Assembly: GCA_046727855.1 (NCBI GenBank)
Contig: JBKPDL010000072.1
Location: 1-17,951 of the forward strand
DNA from: DASPWV01 sp046727855
GTDB lineage: Bacteria > Acidobacteriota > Vicinamibacteria > Vicinamibacterales > UBA2999
DNA: 17,951 nt
Direction: 5' to 3'
Of this stretch, positions 6,899 to 15,356 are shown in pieces (position 1 is the first letter of the stretch; each line of letters begins with the position of its first letter). A model generated the notes under the pieces. The model had not been told where the DNA came from. It made no database searches and saw nothing but the letters and a program-made list of their open reading frames with translations. The position numbers were made by a program, and so were the translations under genes.

Positions 6899-9223
6899 TT
6901 ACTTGATGTCGCGCCAGGACTTCCCTTCCAGAATCTGACGACGAAAGCACGCTTCGGCGCGTGCGTAGGCATCGCGATGCGCGCCGGCGGAAATCGGCCG
7001 CAGGAATTCCGGATCCTTGGGGCATGACACTTTGCCGGGGCGCGGCGGGGCGGACGGATCGGCGAAGTAAAAGGCCGCGCCTTCTCGCACCCACATCGGC
7101 TTCGTGCGGAGGGTTTCGTCGAGCAGCACGTGCGCAACTTCGTGCCGCACGGTCCGTTCGAGCTGTCCGCGTTGTTGCAGCAGCGTGACCGGGAGCAGAT
7201 CGATCGCCGTTTGGTCGGTCGCACCCGAAACCCACCACGGCTGTCCAGTGGCACGGCCGAAGCTCTCGACGCTCGGATGCACGGTGACGCGAATCACCGC
7301 AGGCACGGGCACACCGGTGTTGACCGCGATCTCGTCCCGAGCGCGCCGAACGATTCCTGCAATCAGGCTGCGCTCGCCTTCTTCATTACCAGGCAGCGCA
7401 AGCAGCACGTCGGCAGCTCGCGTTGGCGCGGGCGCCGCCGGCTTGGCCGCGGTTGTCGTCGTGGCGGTCGTTACGGCCGTTGGCGAGTACTGCTCGACAC
7501 GCAACCCCGGGTAATAAAAACGCAGAATCTCCGCTGCCGTCGCACCGTTCGCCGCGCGATTGCCCGCACCGATCACGCACAAGCCCACGCCATGGCCGAA
7601 GCCGCGTCCGGTGAACGTGTATCCGCTCGACGTGCGGCGCATCTGGAACATCGTGCTCTTGAGATGTCGCCAGCCAACGACGCGGCCGACGGCCAAGCGA
7701 AAATCGTCGCCGGAAACGTCCTGCGGCGTGAAACCCTCCGCGCGAAGGCGCGTCACGCGTCCCGATGCATTTTGCGACGCCACTTGCAGACTGCGAAGTC
7801 GATCGCCGCGCAGCCCCGCGAGACGCAGCGCGCGCTCGATGTCGGACGCCGAGATGTCCGCCGTCCAGCCCGGTTCGTCCGCGCATGCATAGTCTTTTTG
7901 CGACGGCTCGAAGGCGAAATCGATCGCGCCGGGCCACACTTCCGATGCGAGCTCCGTGCGTCCACCGCACCACGCCGAATAGAACACCGTGGCAGGCTGC
8001 TTCTGATACGTGAGCACGCGACCGGCGGTTGCTTCGGCCGCCCGCCGCGTCGCTGACGTCGACGGCCGCAGCACCTGGCAATGGGTCGTGTCGCACAAGT
8101 CGTAACCCTCGCGGCGGTGGCGATTCCGATTCGCAAGCGCGAACGTCCGTACCGCGATCGCGAGCGCCTCCTGGGCGGCGGCGGCGGCGCGCGGCTGCCC
8201 TTCTCCTGCGAGCACGCGCGCCACGTAATCTTCGAGTGCGATTGACTCCACCCGCGTGTCATCACCGTTGATGAAGCCGATGCGCAGCATCGGCGGCGCC
8301 GCGGGAATGTTCGACGTCGACGGTGCAAGAAGATCACCTGCAATTGATGTCGCATCGCGACCGGCTGCGCCTGGCGCCACCACCACCACTGCCCGCTCAG
8401 GTTTGTCGGCCGGCGTCAACGCGACGACTACGCCAAGCGCACCGCCGCCCGGCATTGGCGCAGTGCCGGTTTTGGCGAGCGCCGAGATCTTGCGTGTTGC
8501 GAGTTCTGATGCCGATCCGTAAGTCGCGGCGCCCCGCACGCCCTCGAGCAACACGCGGCGCGCGAGATCGGTCATGCGAACCGGCCGTTCGCGGTCGGCG
8601 CCGGTCAGCCGCGCAAACACGTCCAACAGCGCGCGCGGCGTGATTCGTGGCCCATCGAGACCGACCAGCGCGGCCGCATAGTTTGCGTCGGCCGAGATGG
8701 GGCTGAGACCGGCTCGCGCACGAACGTCGTTCACGATGTTTCTAGGGAGACGCGGAGCGAGCGACACAAAGAAGTCGTTGCAGGAGTGCGCCAGCGCCTC
8801 AGCCGCCGTCAACGGCCGCTTGAGGTCGGGATGCGAGCAGGTGTATCGCCGCCCACCGATCGTGACCACGCGACGGCACAGGTGCGAGGTGTCAGCTTCG
8901 ATGGTGTGACTCTCGAGCGCCGCCACGAGGGTGACAATCTTCATCACCGACCCGGGAAGGATCGGCGCATCGAGCACCTCCGGGCGGGCTTCCTTGCGGT
9001 CCGCCGCGAGTTCGAGCGAGCGCACGAACCACGCCGGCTCGTTCGCGCGCTGCGCCGCAACCGTCGCCAGTGCGATGCAGTATCCAGTCGCGACCACCGC
9101 AAACGACAGGCCGCAGAGTCTTCGAACCCCGGATCCCCGGGACCGAGAAACCCCGGAACCCGGCAACGCCGGAAGCCCGGAACCGGTCGACTCCGGAACC
9201 TCGTTCACAATTTCGTCTTGCAT
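6899..9223 (-). CDS. Three-domain envelope protein: PBP-type transpeptidase-like, SpoIID/LytB, HExxH metallopeptidase
   Basis: This 774-residue protein has one N-terminal membrane segment (about 36-57), so the rest should face the periplasm. Domain 1 (about 85-300) is a penicillin-binding/beta-lactamase-type fold with S92-V-M-K95 (SxxK), S147-C-N149 (SxN) and K251-T-G. Domain 2 (about 312-578) is SpoIID/LytB: ALEDYVARVLAGEG with E341 where SpoIID has its lytic-transglycosylase glutamate, a CDTTHC zinc-site motif (C377, H381, C382) and GRGFGHGVGLCVIGA. A Thr/Ala/Pro linker (about 582-602) leads to domain 3, a gluzincin-like peptidase with H694-E-V-A-H698 and E714 in WVREGAA. It likely remodels peptidoglycan and may cleave proteins. 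The ATG at 9223 overlaps the SET gene by 19 bp; a GTG at 9241 is an alternative. Confidence 0.85.
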   Translation of the reverse strand: MQDEIVNEVPESTGSGLPALPGSGVSRSRGSGVRRLCGLSFAVVATGYCIALATVAAQRANEPAWFVRSLELAADRKEARPEVLDAPILPGSVMKIVTLVAALESHTIEADTSHLCRRVVTIGGRRYTCSHPDLKRPLTAAEALAHSCNDFFVSLAPRLPRNIVNDVRARAGLSPISADANYAAALVGLDGPRITPRALLDVFARLTGADRERPVRMTDLARRVLLEGVRGAATYGSASELATRKISALAKTGTAPMPGGGALGVVVALTPADKPERAVVVVAPGAAGRDATSIAGDLLAPSTSNIPAAPPMLRIGFINGDDTRVESIALEDYVARVLAGEGQPRAAAAAQEALAIAVRTFALANRNRHRREGYDLCDTTHCQVLRPSTSATRRAAEATAGRVLTYQKQPATVFYSAWCGGRTELASEVWPGAIDFAFEPSQKDYACADEPGWTADISASDIERALRLAGLRGDRLRSLQVASQNASGRVTRLRAEGFTPQDVSGDDFRLAVGRVVGWRHLKSTMFQMRRTSSGYTFTGRGFGHGVGLCVIGAGNRAANGATAAEILRFYYPGLRVEQYSPTAVTTATTTTAAKPAAPAPTRAADVLLALPGNEEGERSLIAGIVRRARDEIAVNTGVPVPAVIRVTVHPSVESFGRATGQPWWVSGATDQTAIDLLPVTLLQQRGQLERTVRHEVAHVLLDETLRTKPMWVREGAAFYFADPSAPPRPGKVSCPKDPEFLRPISAGAHRDAYARAEACFRRQILEGKSWRDIK
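9126..9202. repeat. Degenerate CCCGGAACC-type short repeats
   Basis: Imperfect, closely spaced copies of a CCCGGAA/CCCCGG unit fill this stretch (for example around 9127-9140, 9151-9162, 9168-9183 and 9191-9200). It lies inside the 5' end of the three-domain gene, where it encodes a Pro/Gly/Ser/Arg-rich cytoplasmic leader (GSGLPALPGSGVSRSRGSG) before the membrane helix. It looks like a slippage-prone or mobile micro-repeat rather than conserved coding sequence. Confidence 0.5.
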
Positions 9224-9621
9224 CCCGGACAGCAACGGCACGGAATCGTCTTGTCGCCCTCCGTGTTGTAGTCGTAGGTCAACTCTTCACCCGGTTTGAT
9301 TTTGCGGGCGGCGCGAATCCAGATGGTCCGATCGACCACGTCCACCCAGCAGTTCGGCTTGCACGAGTGATTAATGAAGCGCGCGATATTGCCGTTGACG
9401 TTGGCGTCACGGCTCCAATAGCGATTCACGCGAAAGACCCAGATGCAACCCTTACGCAGATACCGGTCTTCGCGACGCTCGCTTTGCTTGTTCGTGATCA
9501 GCTCGCCGGCGTAATCGATGATCCGCTTGTTCTTGTTAATCGGCTCGAGCGCAAACACGCCGAAACCATGCAACTTCGATTTGCGACGCTGAATTCTTGG
9601 AAGACTTACAGGACGAGGCAT
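9205..9621 (-). CDS. SET-domain protein-lysine methyltransferase-like protein with post-SET cysteines
   Basis: This 138-residue protein consists almost wholly of a SET domain, the S-adenosylmethionine-dependent lysine methyltransferase fold. It shows SKLHGFGVFALEPI near residues 15-28, IIDYAGELI, the AdoMet/pseudoknot motif NHSCKPN (84-90), then KPGEELTYDY (109-118) with the catalytic-region tyrosines. A post-SET cluster of cysteines follows (C128, C130, C131, C134), which with C87 could bind zinc. ATG 9621 was chosen because the fold begins shortly after; a GTG at 9645 would add eight residues. The stop lies within the next gene's 5' end, so the two are probably co-translated. The target is unknown. 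Such compact SET proteins are known in bacteria; transfer from eukaryotes is possible but unproven. Confidence 0.88.
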   Translation of the reverse strand: MPRPVSLPRIQRRKSKLHGFGVFALEPINKNKRIIDYAGELITNKQSERREDRYLRKGCIWVFRVNRYWSRDANVNGNIARFINHSCKPNCWVDVVDRTIWIRAARKIKPGEELTYDYNTEGDKTIPCRCCPGCKTKL

Positions 9622-9692
9622 GCGTAGAAAGTAGGAGTGTAGCACCCGTCAGTGATAGAGTGACGCGGCCGGGCGACCGGACTGCCCCGGCT

Positions 9693-9697
9693 GGAGG
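9693..9697 (+). promoter_or_regulatory. Strong ribosome-binding site for the RidA-like gene
   Basis: GGAGG lies six bases before the GTG at 9704 and decides that start over the other possible GTG and ATG codons nearby. It is one of the few clear Shine-Dalgarno sequences in the window. Confidence 0.75.
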
Positions 9698-9703
9698 TGA
9701 CAC

Positions 9704-10876
9704 GTGCGAGTCGTCTTGTCGTGTGCATTGCTGATCGGCATCGCGAGCCTTGCCACAGCCGCAGGCGGCCAGGGGCGTCAGGTCTATGCAGGTATGTCCA
9801 ATCTTCCATTCAGCGCAGCCGTGAAGGCCGATGGCCTCATTTATCTCGCAGGCACGCTCGCGTCCGAGGGCGACATCAAGGCGCAAACGAAGAAGGTGCT
9901 CGACGATCTCGGTCAGACGCTGCAGAAGTCCGGTTCGAGCATGGCAAACGTGGCCGCGGTGCACGTGTACCTCAAGAACCAGGCCGACTTCGCCGCGATG
10001 AACGAGGTGTATCGCACCTATTGGCCGAAGGATCCACCGGTACGGACGACCATCGTGTCGGGCCTCGTCAATCCGGCAGCGCTCGTCGAGATGTCCATGG
10101 TTGCGATTCCGAACGGCGGCGAACGCGTGGTCGTCAATCCGCCGGACTGGATAACTTCGCCGAATCCGTACAGCTACGGCATCCGCAGCGGCGACACGCT
10201 GTTCATGTCGGGCCTCATTTCACGCAACGGCAAGGACAACAGCGCCGTCGAAGGCGACATGGCCACGCAGGCCAAAACGGTGCTCGACAACGCGGCACAG
10301 ATTCTCAAGACGGCGGGCCTCGCGTTCGACAACGTCGTGTCGTCGCGTGTGTACATCAGCGATCAAACGAAGTTCCAGGAGATGAACAAGGTCTATCAGA
10401 CCTACTTTCCGAAGGATCCACCGGCACGAGCGACGGTTGTGGCGCCGCTGACCGCCCCTCAGTACGTTGTCGAGATGACGTTCACCGCCAATCGGCAGCC
10501 GAAGCAGGTGTTCACGACACCGAATGCGGACGGCACGCCGGGCCGTCCGAGTCCGATCCTGAGCAGCGCCGTGAAAGTCGGCAATCGCCTCTATGTATCC
10601 GGCATTCTCGGCAACACCCCCGAGAACAAAGGCAACATGGAGGCGCAGACGACGGAACTCCTCGCACGCGTCGGCCGGACATTGAAGGCGGCGGGGTTCG
10701 ATTGGGCAAACGTCGTCGACGGGATTGTGTACATCACTGACGTCGGCAACTTCGACGCCATGAACAAAGGCTATCGGACGATCTTTGCAAAAGACTTCCC
10801 GGCGCGTGCAACGGTGCGAACGGGGCTCGTCAATGCCGACGGGCTCGTCGAGATCATGTTCGTGGCTGCCCGATAG
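9704..10876 (+). CDS. Exported protein of three tandem RidA (YjgF/YER057c/UK114) domains
   Basis: The 390-residue product starts at GTG 9704 and has a signal peptide (hydrophobic run within residues 3-18). Three RidA domains follow at about 30-135, 145-265 and 275-390. Each keeps the pattern of a YLAG/MSG/VSG strand, a VxVYL/RVYI/IVYI strand before a DFxAMN-type helix, a PxRxT segment containing the active-site arginine (PVRTT, PARAT, PARAT), and a late VEM/VEI strand with the glutamate seen in enamine/imine deaminases. Canonical RidA is a single cytoplasmic domain that hydrolyses reactive 2-aminoacrylate; export and triplication suggest another role, perhaps pseudo-trimer formation. The 16-bp stretch CCGAAGGATCCACCGG recurs at 10025-10040 and 10409-10424, consistent with internal duplication. 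It diverges from the SET gene across 82 bp. Confidence 0.9.
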   Translation: MRVVLSCALLIGIASLATAAGGQGRQVYAGMSNLPFSAAVKADGLIYLAGTLASEGDIKAQTKKVLDDLGQTLQKSGSSMANVAAVHVYLKNQADFAAMNEVYRTYWPKDPPVRTTIVSGLVNPAALVEMSMVAIPNGGERVVVNPPDWITSPNPYSYGIRSGDTLFMSGLISRNGKDNSAVEGDMATQAKTVLDNAAQILKTAGLAFDNVVSSRVYISDQTKFQEMNKVYQTYFPKDPPARATVVAPLTAPQYVVEMTFTANRQPKQVFTTPNADGTPGRPSPILSSAVKVGNRLYVSGILGNTPENKGNMEAQTTELLARVGRTLKAAGFDWANVVDGIVYITDVGNFDAMNKGYRTIFAKDFPARATVRTGLVNADGLVEIMFVAAR

Positions 10877-10908
10877 CGGGGCGGCGCCATGCTACAGTAG
10901 CTGCGCAA

Positions 10909-11889
10909 ATGGACGGGATAATCCGGGCCTGGGCCAAGATTCTGGTCGGCGATCGGCCGAGTCTCTCGATCGAAATCACGCGCGAGTGTCCGCTCCGCTG
11001 TCCGGGGTGCTACGCCTACAACGACGAGCATCTCGGCGGCGAAGTCACTCTGCGAGATGTTCGCGATTTCAAAGGACAACAACTCATCGACGGGCTGCTC
11101 GGCCTTGTCGATCGCCATCGTCCCCTGCACCTGTCGATCGTCGGCGGCGAACCGCTGGTGCGATTCCGCGAGCTCAATGTCCTCCTGCCCGAGCTCGCAA
11201 GGCGAGGCGTCTACACGCAGGTTGTCACGAGCGCCGTGCGCCCGATTCCAGAGGAGTGGCGAACCCTGCGTCGTCTGCAGCTGGTGGTGTCGATCGACGG
11301 CCTCCAGCCGGAGCACGACGAGCGTCGCAAGCCAGCCACCTACGAGCGCATCCTCAAGCACATCGTCGGGCACAAGATCACCGTCCACTGCACCGTCACT
11401 CGCCAGCAGGTACGGCGGCCAGGGTATCTCGAAGAGTTCGTGCAGTATTGGTCCGACAATCCCCACACCGAGCACATCTGGGTCAGCCTCTACACGCCGC
11501 AAGTCGGCGAGCTGTCGGCGGAGCGACTGAGCCGCGCCGACCGCGCCTCGGTGGCGGAAACGCTGCTCCACCTCCGCAAGCGATACAAGAAGCTGTGGAT
11601 GCCGGAAGGGCTGATCAAGGTTTACACCAATCCACCGGCCAACCCGGACGACTGCGTGTTTGCCCAAACCACCGAGTGCATTTCCGCCGATTTCAAGACG
11701 AAAATCAGTCCCTGTCAGTTTGGCGGCAATCCTGATTGCGAGCAGTGTGGGTGTATCGCGTCGGCGGGCCTCGGCGCGGTTGCACGGCACCGGCTGGGCG
11801 GGTATATTCCTGTTGGAGCGATCTTCACGCACTCGGTCTCGGTGGGCCGTTCCGTCCGCCAGCTTCGCGAGCGCTACAGCACGTCGTGA
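10909..11889 (+). CDS. Radical SAM protein with C-terminal cysteine-rich (SPASM/twitch-like) region
   Basis: This 326-residue cytoplasmic iron-sulfur enzyme has the radical SAM signature CPLRCPGC (C27, C31, C34; CX3CX2C), VGGEP at 78-82 for S-adenosylmethionine binding, and SIDGLQPEHDERR near 128-140, typical of peptide- or lipid-modifying family members. After the barrel, cysteines at 249, 257, 269, 277, 280 and 282 could hold an auxiliary cluster. The stop codon shares a base with the start of the metallophosphoesterase gene (TGATG), so the two are coupled. The substrate is not recognised: no small precursor peptide gene is visible next to it, and the fold alone does not separate peptide maturation from lipid modification. 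Confidence 0.88.
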   Translation: MDGIIRAWAKILVGDRPSLSIEITRECPLRCPGCYAYNDEHLGGEVTLRDVRDFKGQQLIDGLLGLVDRHRPLHLSIVGGEPLVRFRELNVLLPELARRGVYTQVVTSAVRPIPEEWRTLRRLQLVVSIDGLQPEHDERRKPATYERILKHIVGHKITVHCTVTRQQVRRPGYLEEFVQYWSDNPHTEHIWVSLYTPQVGELSAERLSRADRASVAETLLHLRKRYKKLWMPEGLIKVYTNPPANPDDCVFAQTTECISADFKTKISPCQFGGNPDCEQCGCIASAGLGAVARHRLGGYIPVGAIFTHSVSVGRSVRQLRERYSTS

Positions 11890-12773
11890 TGCGAAAACTT
11901 CTCTACGCGTTTGCGTTGTGTCTGTCGCTGGCCGCGTCGGCCCCCGCCCGCGAACAGGCGGTTGGCGTCGCCGACGATCAGACCGCTTTATTCGCGATCA
12001 TCGGCGACATGGGCACCGGCAACCGTCGTCAGCTCGAGGTTGGCGAAACGTTGGAGAAGGTGCGCAAGGAGCGCTTTCCCTTCACGTTCGTGATCACGCT
12101 CGGTGACAACATTTACGGAGGCGAGGAGCCGTCGGACTTCCAACGTAAGTTCGTCCTGCCCTACAAGCCGATCATCGACGCCAACATCCCGTTCTATGCC
12201 TCGCTCGGAAATCATGACGCGACGGCGCAGCGCAATTACGAGCTGTTCAACATGAACGGCAGGAGCTACTACACCTTCACGAAAGGCCCAGTGCAGTTTT
12301 TCGCGCTCGATTCGACGCTGATGACCAAAGAGCAGCTCGCGTGGTTCGAAGGCGAGCTGCAACGCTCGTCGGCGCCGTGGAAAATCGCTTATATGCACCA
12401 CCCGCTCTACTCATCCGGCCGTCGGCACGGGCCGGAGATGGTGTTACGGCAGGCGCTCGAACCGTTGCTCATCAAGTACGGTGTGCAGGTGGTGTTTGCC
12501 GGTCATGAGCATTTCTACGAGCGCTACGTTCCGCAAAACGGTGTGCAGCATTTCATCAGCGGCGCGGCCGGTCAGCTGCGGACGCTGAACATCAAGCGGA
12601 CAAAAGACACGGCCGCCGGTTTCGACACCGACAACAGCTTCATGATCTCCCGGATTCGCGGCGATGAGATGTACTTCGAGTCGATCAGCCGGCTCGGGTG
12701 GGTGGTCGATGCTGGCATCGTGTCGAGAACTGGCGGTACACGAACCGTCTCGACCGCTCCCGGTCAGCGATAA
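11889..12773 (+). CDS. Secreted calcineurin-type metallophosphoesterase
   Basis: The 294-residue protein has a signal peptide (MRKLLYAFALCLSLAASAPA) and the purple-acid-phosphatase-like metallophosphoesterase motifs in order: GDMG (39-42), LGDNIYGG (71-78), GNHD (107-110), MHHPLY (169-174) and GHEHFYER (205-212). These supply the dinuclear metal ligands. The first motif has D-M-G rather than D-x-H, as in acid phosphatase type 7-like enzymes. The ATG at 11889 was chosen because it overlaps the radical SAM stop and gives a clean signal peptide; the open frame extends 51 codons further upstream inside that gene. The likely role is hydrolysis of phosphomonoesters or diesters outside the cytoplasm; the exact substrate is unknown. 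Confidence 0.9.
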   Translation: MRKLLYAFALCLSLAASAPAREQAVGVADDQTALFAIIGDMGTGNRRQLEVGETLEKVRKERFPFTFVITLGDNIYGGEEPSDFQRKFVLPYKPIIDANIPFYASLGNHDATAQRNYELFNMNGRSYYTFTKGPVQFFALDSTLMTKEQLAWFEGELQRSSAPWKIAYMHHPLYSSGRRHGPEMVLRQALEPLLIKYGVQVVFAGHEHFYERYVPQNGVQHFISGAAGQLRTLNIKRTKDTAAGFDTDNSFMISRIRGDEMYFESISRLGWVVDAGIVSRTGGTRTVSTAPGQR

Positions 12774-12806
12774 ACGGACGCCCTCACGGCCCTCGTCTAA
12801 TGGGCC

Positions 12807-15227
12807 ATGGAACCTCTCTGGCAGGACATCCGCTACGGCGTCCGGCTGCTGATTCGGTTTCCCGGCGTCACGGCCGCCGCACTCATCGCACTCGCGCTCG
12901 GCACTGGCGTTAACACCGCGCTCTTCAGCATCGTCAACGCGGTTCTCCTTCAGCCGCTGCCCTTTCCCGCCGCCGACGAGCTCGTCCAGGTGTGGCGTAC
13001 CGAGCCACCCTCCTTGCAATTCGGTTCCGCCTCCTACCGCCGTTACGTCGAATGGCGCGCACGCAATCGCGTGTTCGAGGAAACGGGGGCGTGGGCGCCG
13101 ATCGGATTGACGTTGACCAGCCGCGAAGCGCCGGAACGAGTGGCCGGCGGGCGAAGCTCGGCATCGTTCTTTCGCGTGCTCGGCGCGCAGCCGGTCATCG
13201 GTCGCTGGTTCACGGAGGCGGAGGATCGCGCTGGCGCTGAGCGAGTGGTTGTGGTGAGCGAGTCGTATTGGCGACGGCGGCTGGGCGGCTCCTCGTCGAT
13301 CCTGGGTTCGACGCTAACGCTCGACGGCAGCGCGCACACCGTGGTCGGCGTCGCACCGGCGTCATTCGGCGAACTCTGGCGTGTCGATGCGTGGGTGCCC
13401 CTGGCGATGAGTCCCGACACGGCGAGACCAGGCAACTTTCTGCTCGTGTATGGCCGCATGCGCGATGGCATGACGCTCGACCAGACGCGTGCCGGTCTCA
13501 CGGATCTGGCGGCCGAGATGTCGCGACAGTTTCCGGAGGATCGTTACGGCTTCAACGCGTTCGCTGTTCACGACATCATCACGCGGGGGCCGCGCCAAGC
13601 GCTGTGGGTGCTCCTCGGCACCACCGCATTCGTCTTGTTGATCGCGTGCGCCAACGTCGCCAACCTGCTGCTGGCGCGCGCGGTCACCCGGCAGCGTGAA
13701 ATGGCGGTGCGTACGGCCCTCGGCGCGGCTCGCGGGCGACTGCTGCGTCAGCTGATCACGGAGACCGTGCTGCTGTCGCTGCTCGCTGGCGTGCTCGGTG
13801 TCGCCCTTGCGCTGGGATTGCTTCGGATCTTTGCCCTACTCGCACCTGCCAACTTCCCGCGGCTTGCGTCGATTCGCCTCGACCTTACAGTGCTGCTGTT
13901 TTCATCCGCAGTGGCGATGCTGTGCGGATTCCTCGCGGGCGTGCTGCCTGCGCTGCATGTTGCACGTGCGCAACCCAGTGACGCGCTCCGCGAAGGATCG
14001 CTGCGCGGCGCAACCGCCGGCCAGGCGCGCGCGGCCAGCCGCCTCCTGGTCATGAGCGAGGTGGCATTGGCAGTGATGCTGGTGGCTGCCGCCGGGCTGA
14101 CAGTAAAGAGTCTGCGGCAGATCACACGTCAAGACCTGGGTCTCGTGACCAGCAACGTGCTGACGTTTTCGGTCGGCATCCCGGCGACGGGGCTCGTGCC
14201 CAATTCACCGCAAGAGGGGGCACGGATAGTGCAGTTCTTCCAGACGTTCGAGGAACGGCTTCGCGCGCTGCCCTCCGTCAGCAACGTCGGCGCGATCAAC
14301 ATGTTGCCGATTGCCCAGACGGGCACGAATGGCCAGGTGTATCTGCGCGATCGGCAACTCAAGCGCGAAGAGGCGCCCATCGCGGAATTTCGCGTCGTTT
14401 CGCCGTCGTATCTGCAGACCGTCGGAATCAAGCTGCTGGCAGGCCGCTACATCGATCACCGCGACGCCGCCGACACCGGCAATGTGGTGGTGATCAACGA
14501 AACGCTCGCGCGCATGCTCTGGCCCGGGCAGTCCCCTGCAAGCGTGCTCGGCCAGTTCATGCGTACCGGCTTCGACGATGGGAAAACGTTCCGCGAAGTC
14601 ATTGGGATCGTGCGGGATGTCCGATCGCGAAGCGTGCAAGCGCCGCCTGATCCGGAGACCTACATTCCGCTGCCGCAGTTTCCATTGCCCACGATGGTAT
14701 TCACCGTTCGTGCGGCGACCAAGGCCGAAACGCTCGTGCCGCTGGTGCGAAGCGCGCTCGCCGATCTCGATCCACGGCTTCCGCTCGCGGCGCCCCGGAC
14801 ATTCGAAGAGGTGCTCGCGGGTGCGACGCGCAGCTCGCGGCTGTATTCCGCACTGACCGCGCTCTTTGGTGTGCTCGCCGCGGCACTGGCGATCGTCGGC
14901 ATCTACAGTGTGATGTCGTACACGGTTGCGCAGCGCACTCGCGAACTCGCGATCCGATCGGCGCTGGGCGCATCCAATCAGGGGTTGCTCGGGCTCGTGC
15001 TGCGCGAAGGGTTTGTCATGACGGGTATCGGAATCGCCGCCGGGCTTGCTGGTGCGATTGCCGCGTCGCGACTGCTGCAAGTGTTGCTGTATCAAGTGAG
15101 TCCGACCGATCCGCTGGTGCTCGGCGGCACGGCTGCCGGCGTCACTGCGGCCGCGCTCGTGGGCTATTTGGTGCCAGCGCTGCGCGCGTCGCGCGTGCAG
15201 CCGGCCGTCGCGTTGCGCGCCGAGTAG
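12807..15227 (+). CDS. ADOP-type ABC transporter permease (duplicated MacB/FtsX domains)
   Basis: This 806-residue membrane protein matches the Acidobacterial duplicated orphan permeases. It starts with the hallmark PLWQDIRYGVRLLIRFPG then a first helix (VTAAALIALALGTGVNTALFS) and LLQPLPFP. A periplasmic MacB-like domain (about 55-250) leads to a three-helix FtsX domain (about 265-395, with EMAVRTALGAARGRLLRQL). A second helix (about 410-430), a second periplasmic domain (GLVTSNVLTF onward) and a second FtsX domain (about 690-800, with RELAIRSALGASNQGLLGL) follow, ending PALRASRVQPAVALR. The duplicated REMAVRTALGA/RELAIRSALGA coupling helices show the tandem architecture. No ATPase gene is adjacent. 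These proteins probably work as mechanotransmission partners or exporters; the ligand is unknown. Confidence 0.95.
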   Translation: MEPLWQDIRYGVRLLIRFPGVTAAALIALALGTGVNTALFSIVNAVLLQPLPFPAADELVQVWRTEPPSLQFGSASYRRYVEWRARNRVFEETGAWAPIGLTLTSREAPERVAGGRSSASFFRVLGAQPVIGRWFTEAEDRAGAERVVVVSESYWRRRLGGSSSILGSTLTLDGSAHTVVGVAPASFGELWRVDAWVPLAMSPDTARPGNFLLVYGRMRDGMTLDQTRAGLTDLAAEMSRQFPEDRYGFNAFAVHDIITRGPRQALWVLLGTTAFVLLIACANVANLLLARAVTRQREMAVRTALGAARGRLLRQLITETVLLSLLAGVLGVALALGLLRIFALLAPANFPRLASIRLDLTVLLFSSAVAMLCGFLAGVLPALHVARAQPSDALREGSLRGATAGQARAASRLLVMSEVALAVMLVAAAGLTVKSLRQITRQDLGLVTSNVLTFSVGIPATGLVPNSPQEGARIVQFFQTFEERLRALPSVSNVGAINMLPIAQTGTNGQVYLRDRQLKREEAPIAEFRVVSPSYLQTVGIKLLAGRYIDHRDAADTGNVVVINETLARMLWPGQSPASVLGQFMRTGFDDGKTFREVIGIVRDVRSRSVQAPPDPETYIPLPQFPLPTMVFTVRAATKAETLVPLVRSALADLDPRLPLAAPRTFEEVLAGATRSSRLYSALTALFGVLAAALAIVGIYSVMSYTVAQRTRELAIRSALGASNQGLLGLVLREGFVMTGIGIAAGLAGAIAASRLLQVLLYQVSPTDPLVLGGTAAGVTAAALVGYLVPALRASRVQPAVALRAE

Positions 15228-15356
15228 TGGCGTGGCTGTCTTGTCAGGCGCCTCTCGACTGACCTTCGGGGCGACCAGTGCAGCGTCGAAGGCCTTCGCG
15301 TTAGCAAAGACGGGAGCGACGCCCCCGCGTTGCTGTACATCTGTTAACGTGGTCTG
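15228..15356. other. 129-bp intergenic gap
   Basis: Between the permease and the small membrane protein gene no promoter, terminator or RNA was recognised. A short complement (GCGTCGAAGGCC-TTCGCG region around 15282-15300) and GACGGGAGCGACGCCCCCG near 15309-15327 are GC-rich but do not make a convincing terminator with a T-tract. Confidence 0.4.

Noticed and set aside
10909..12773. Radical SAM plus phosphoesterase as the missing members of the TIGR04282/TIGR04283 selenodomain pathway
   Set aside because: The radical SAM protein lacks the selenodomain (DUF3641-type) C-terminus and the pair lies over 6 kb away on the other strand with unrelated genes between.
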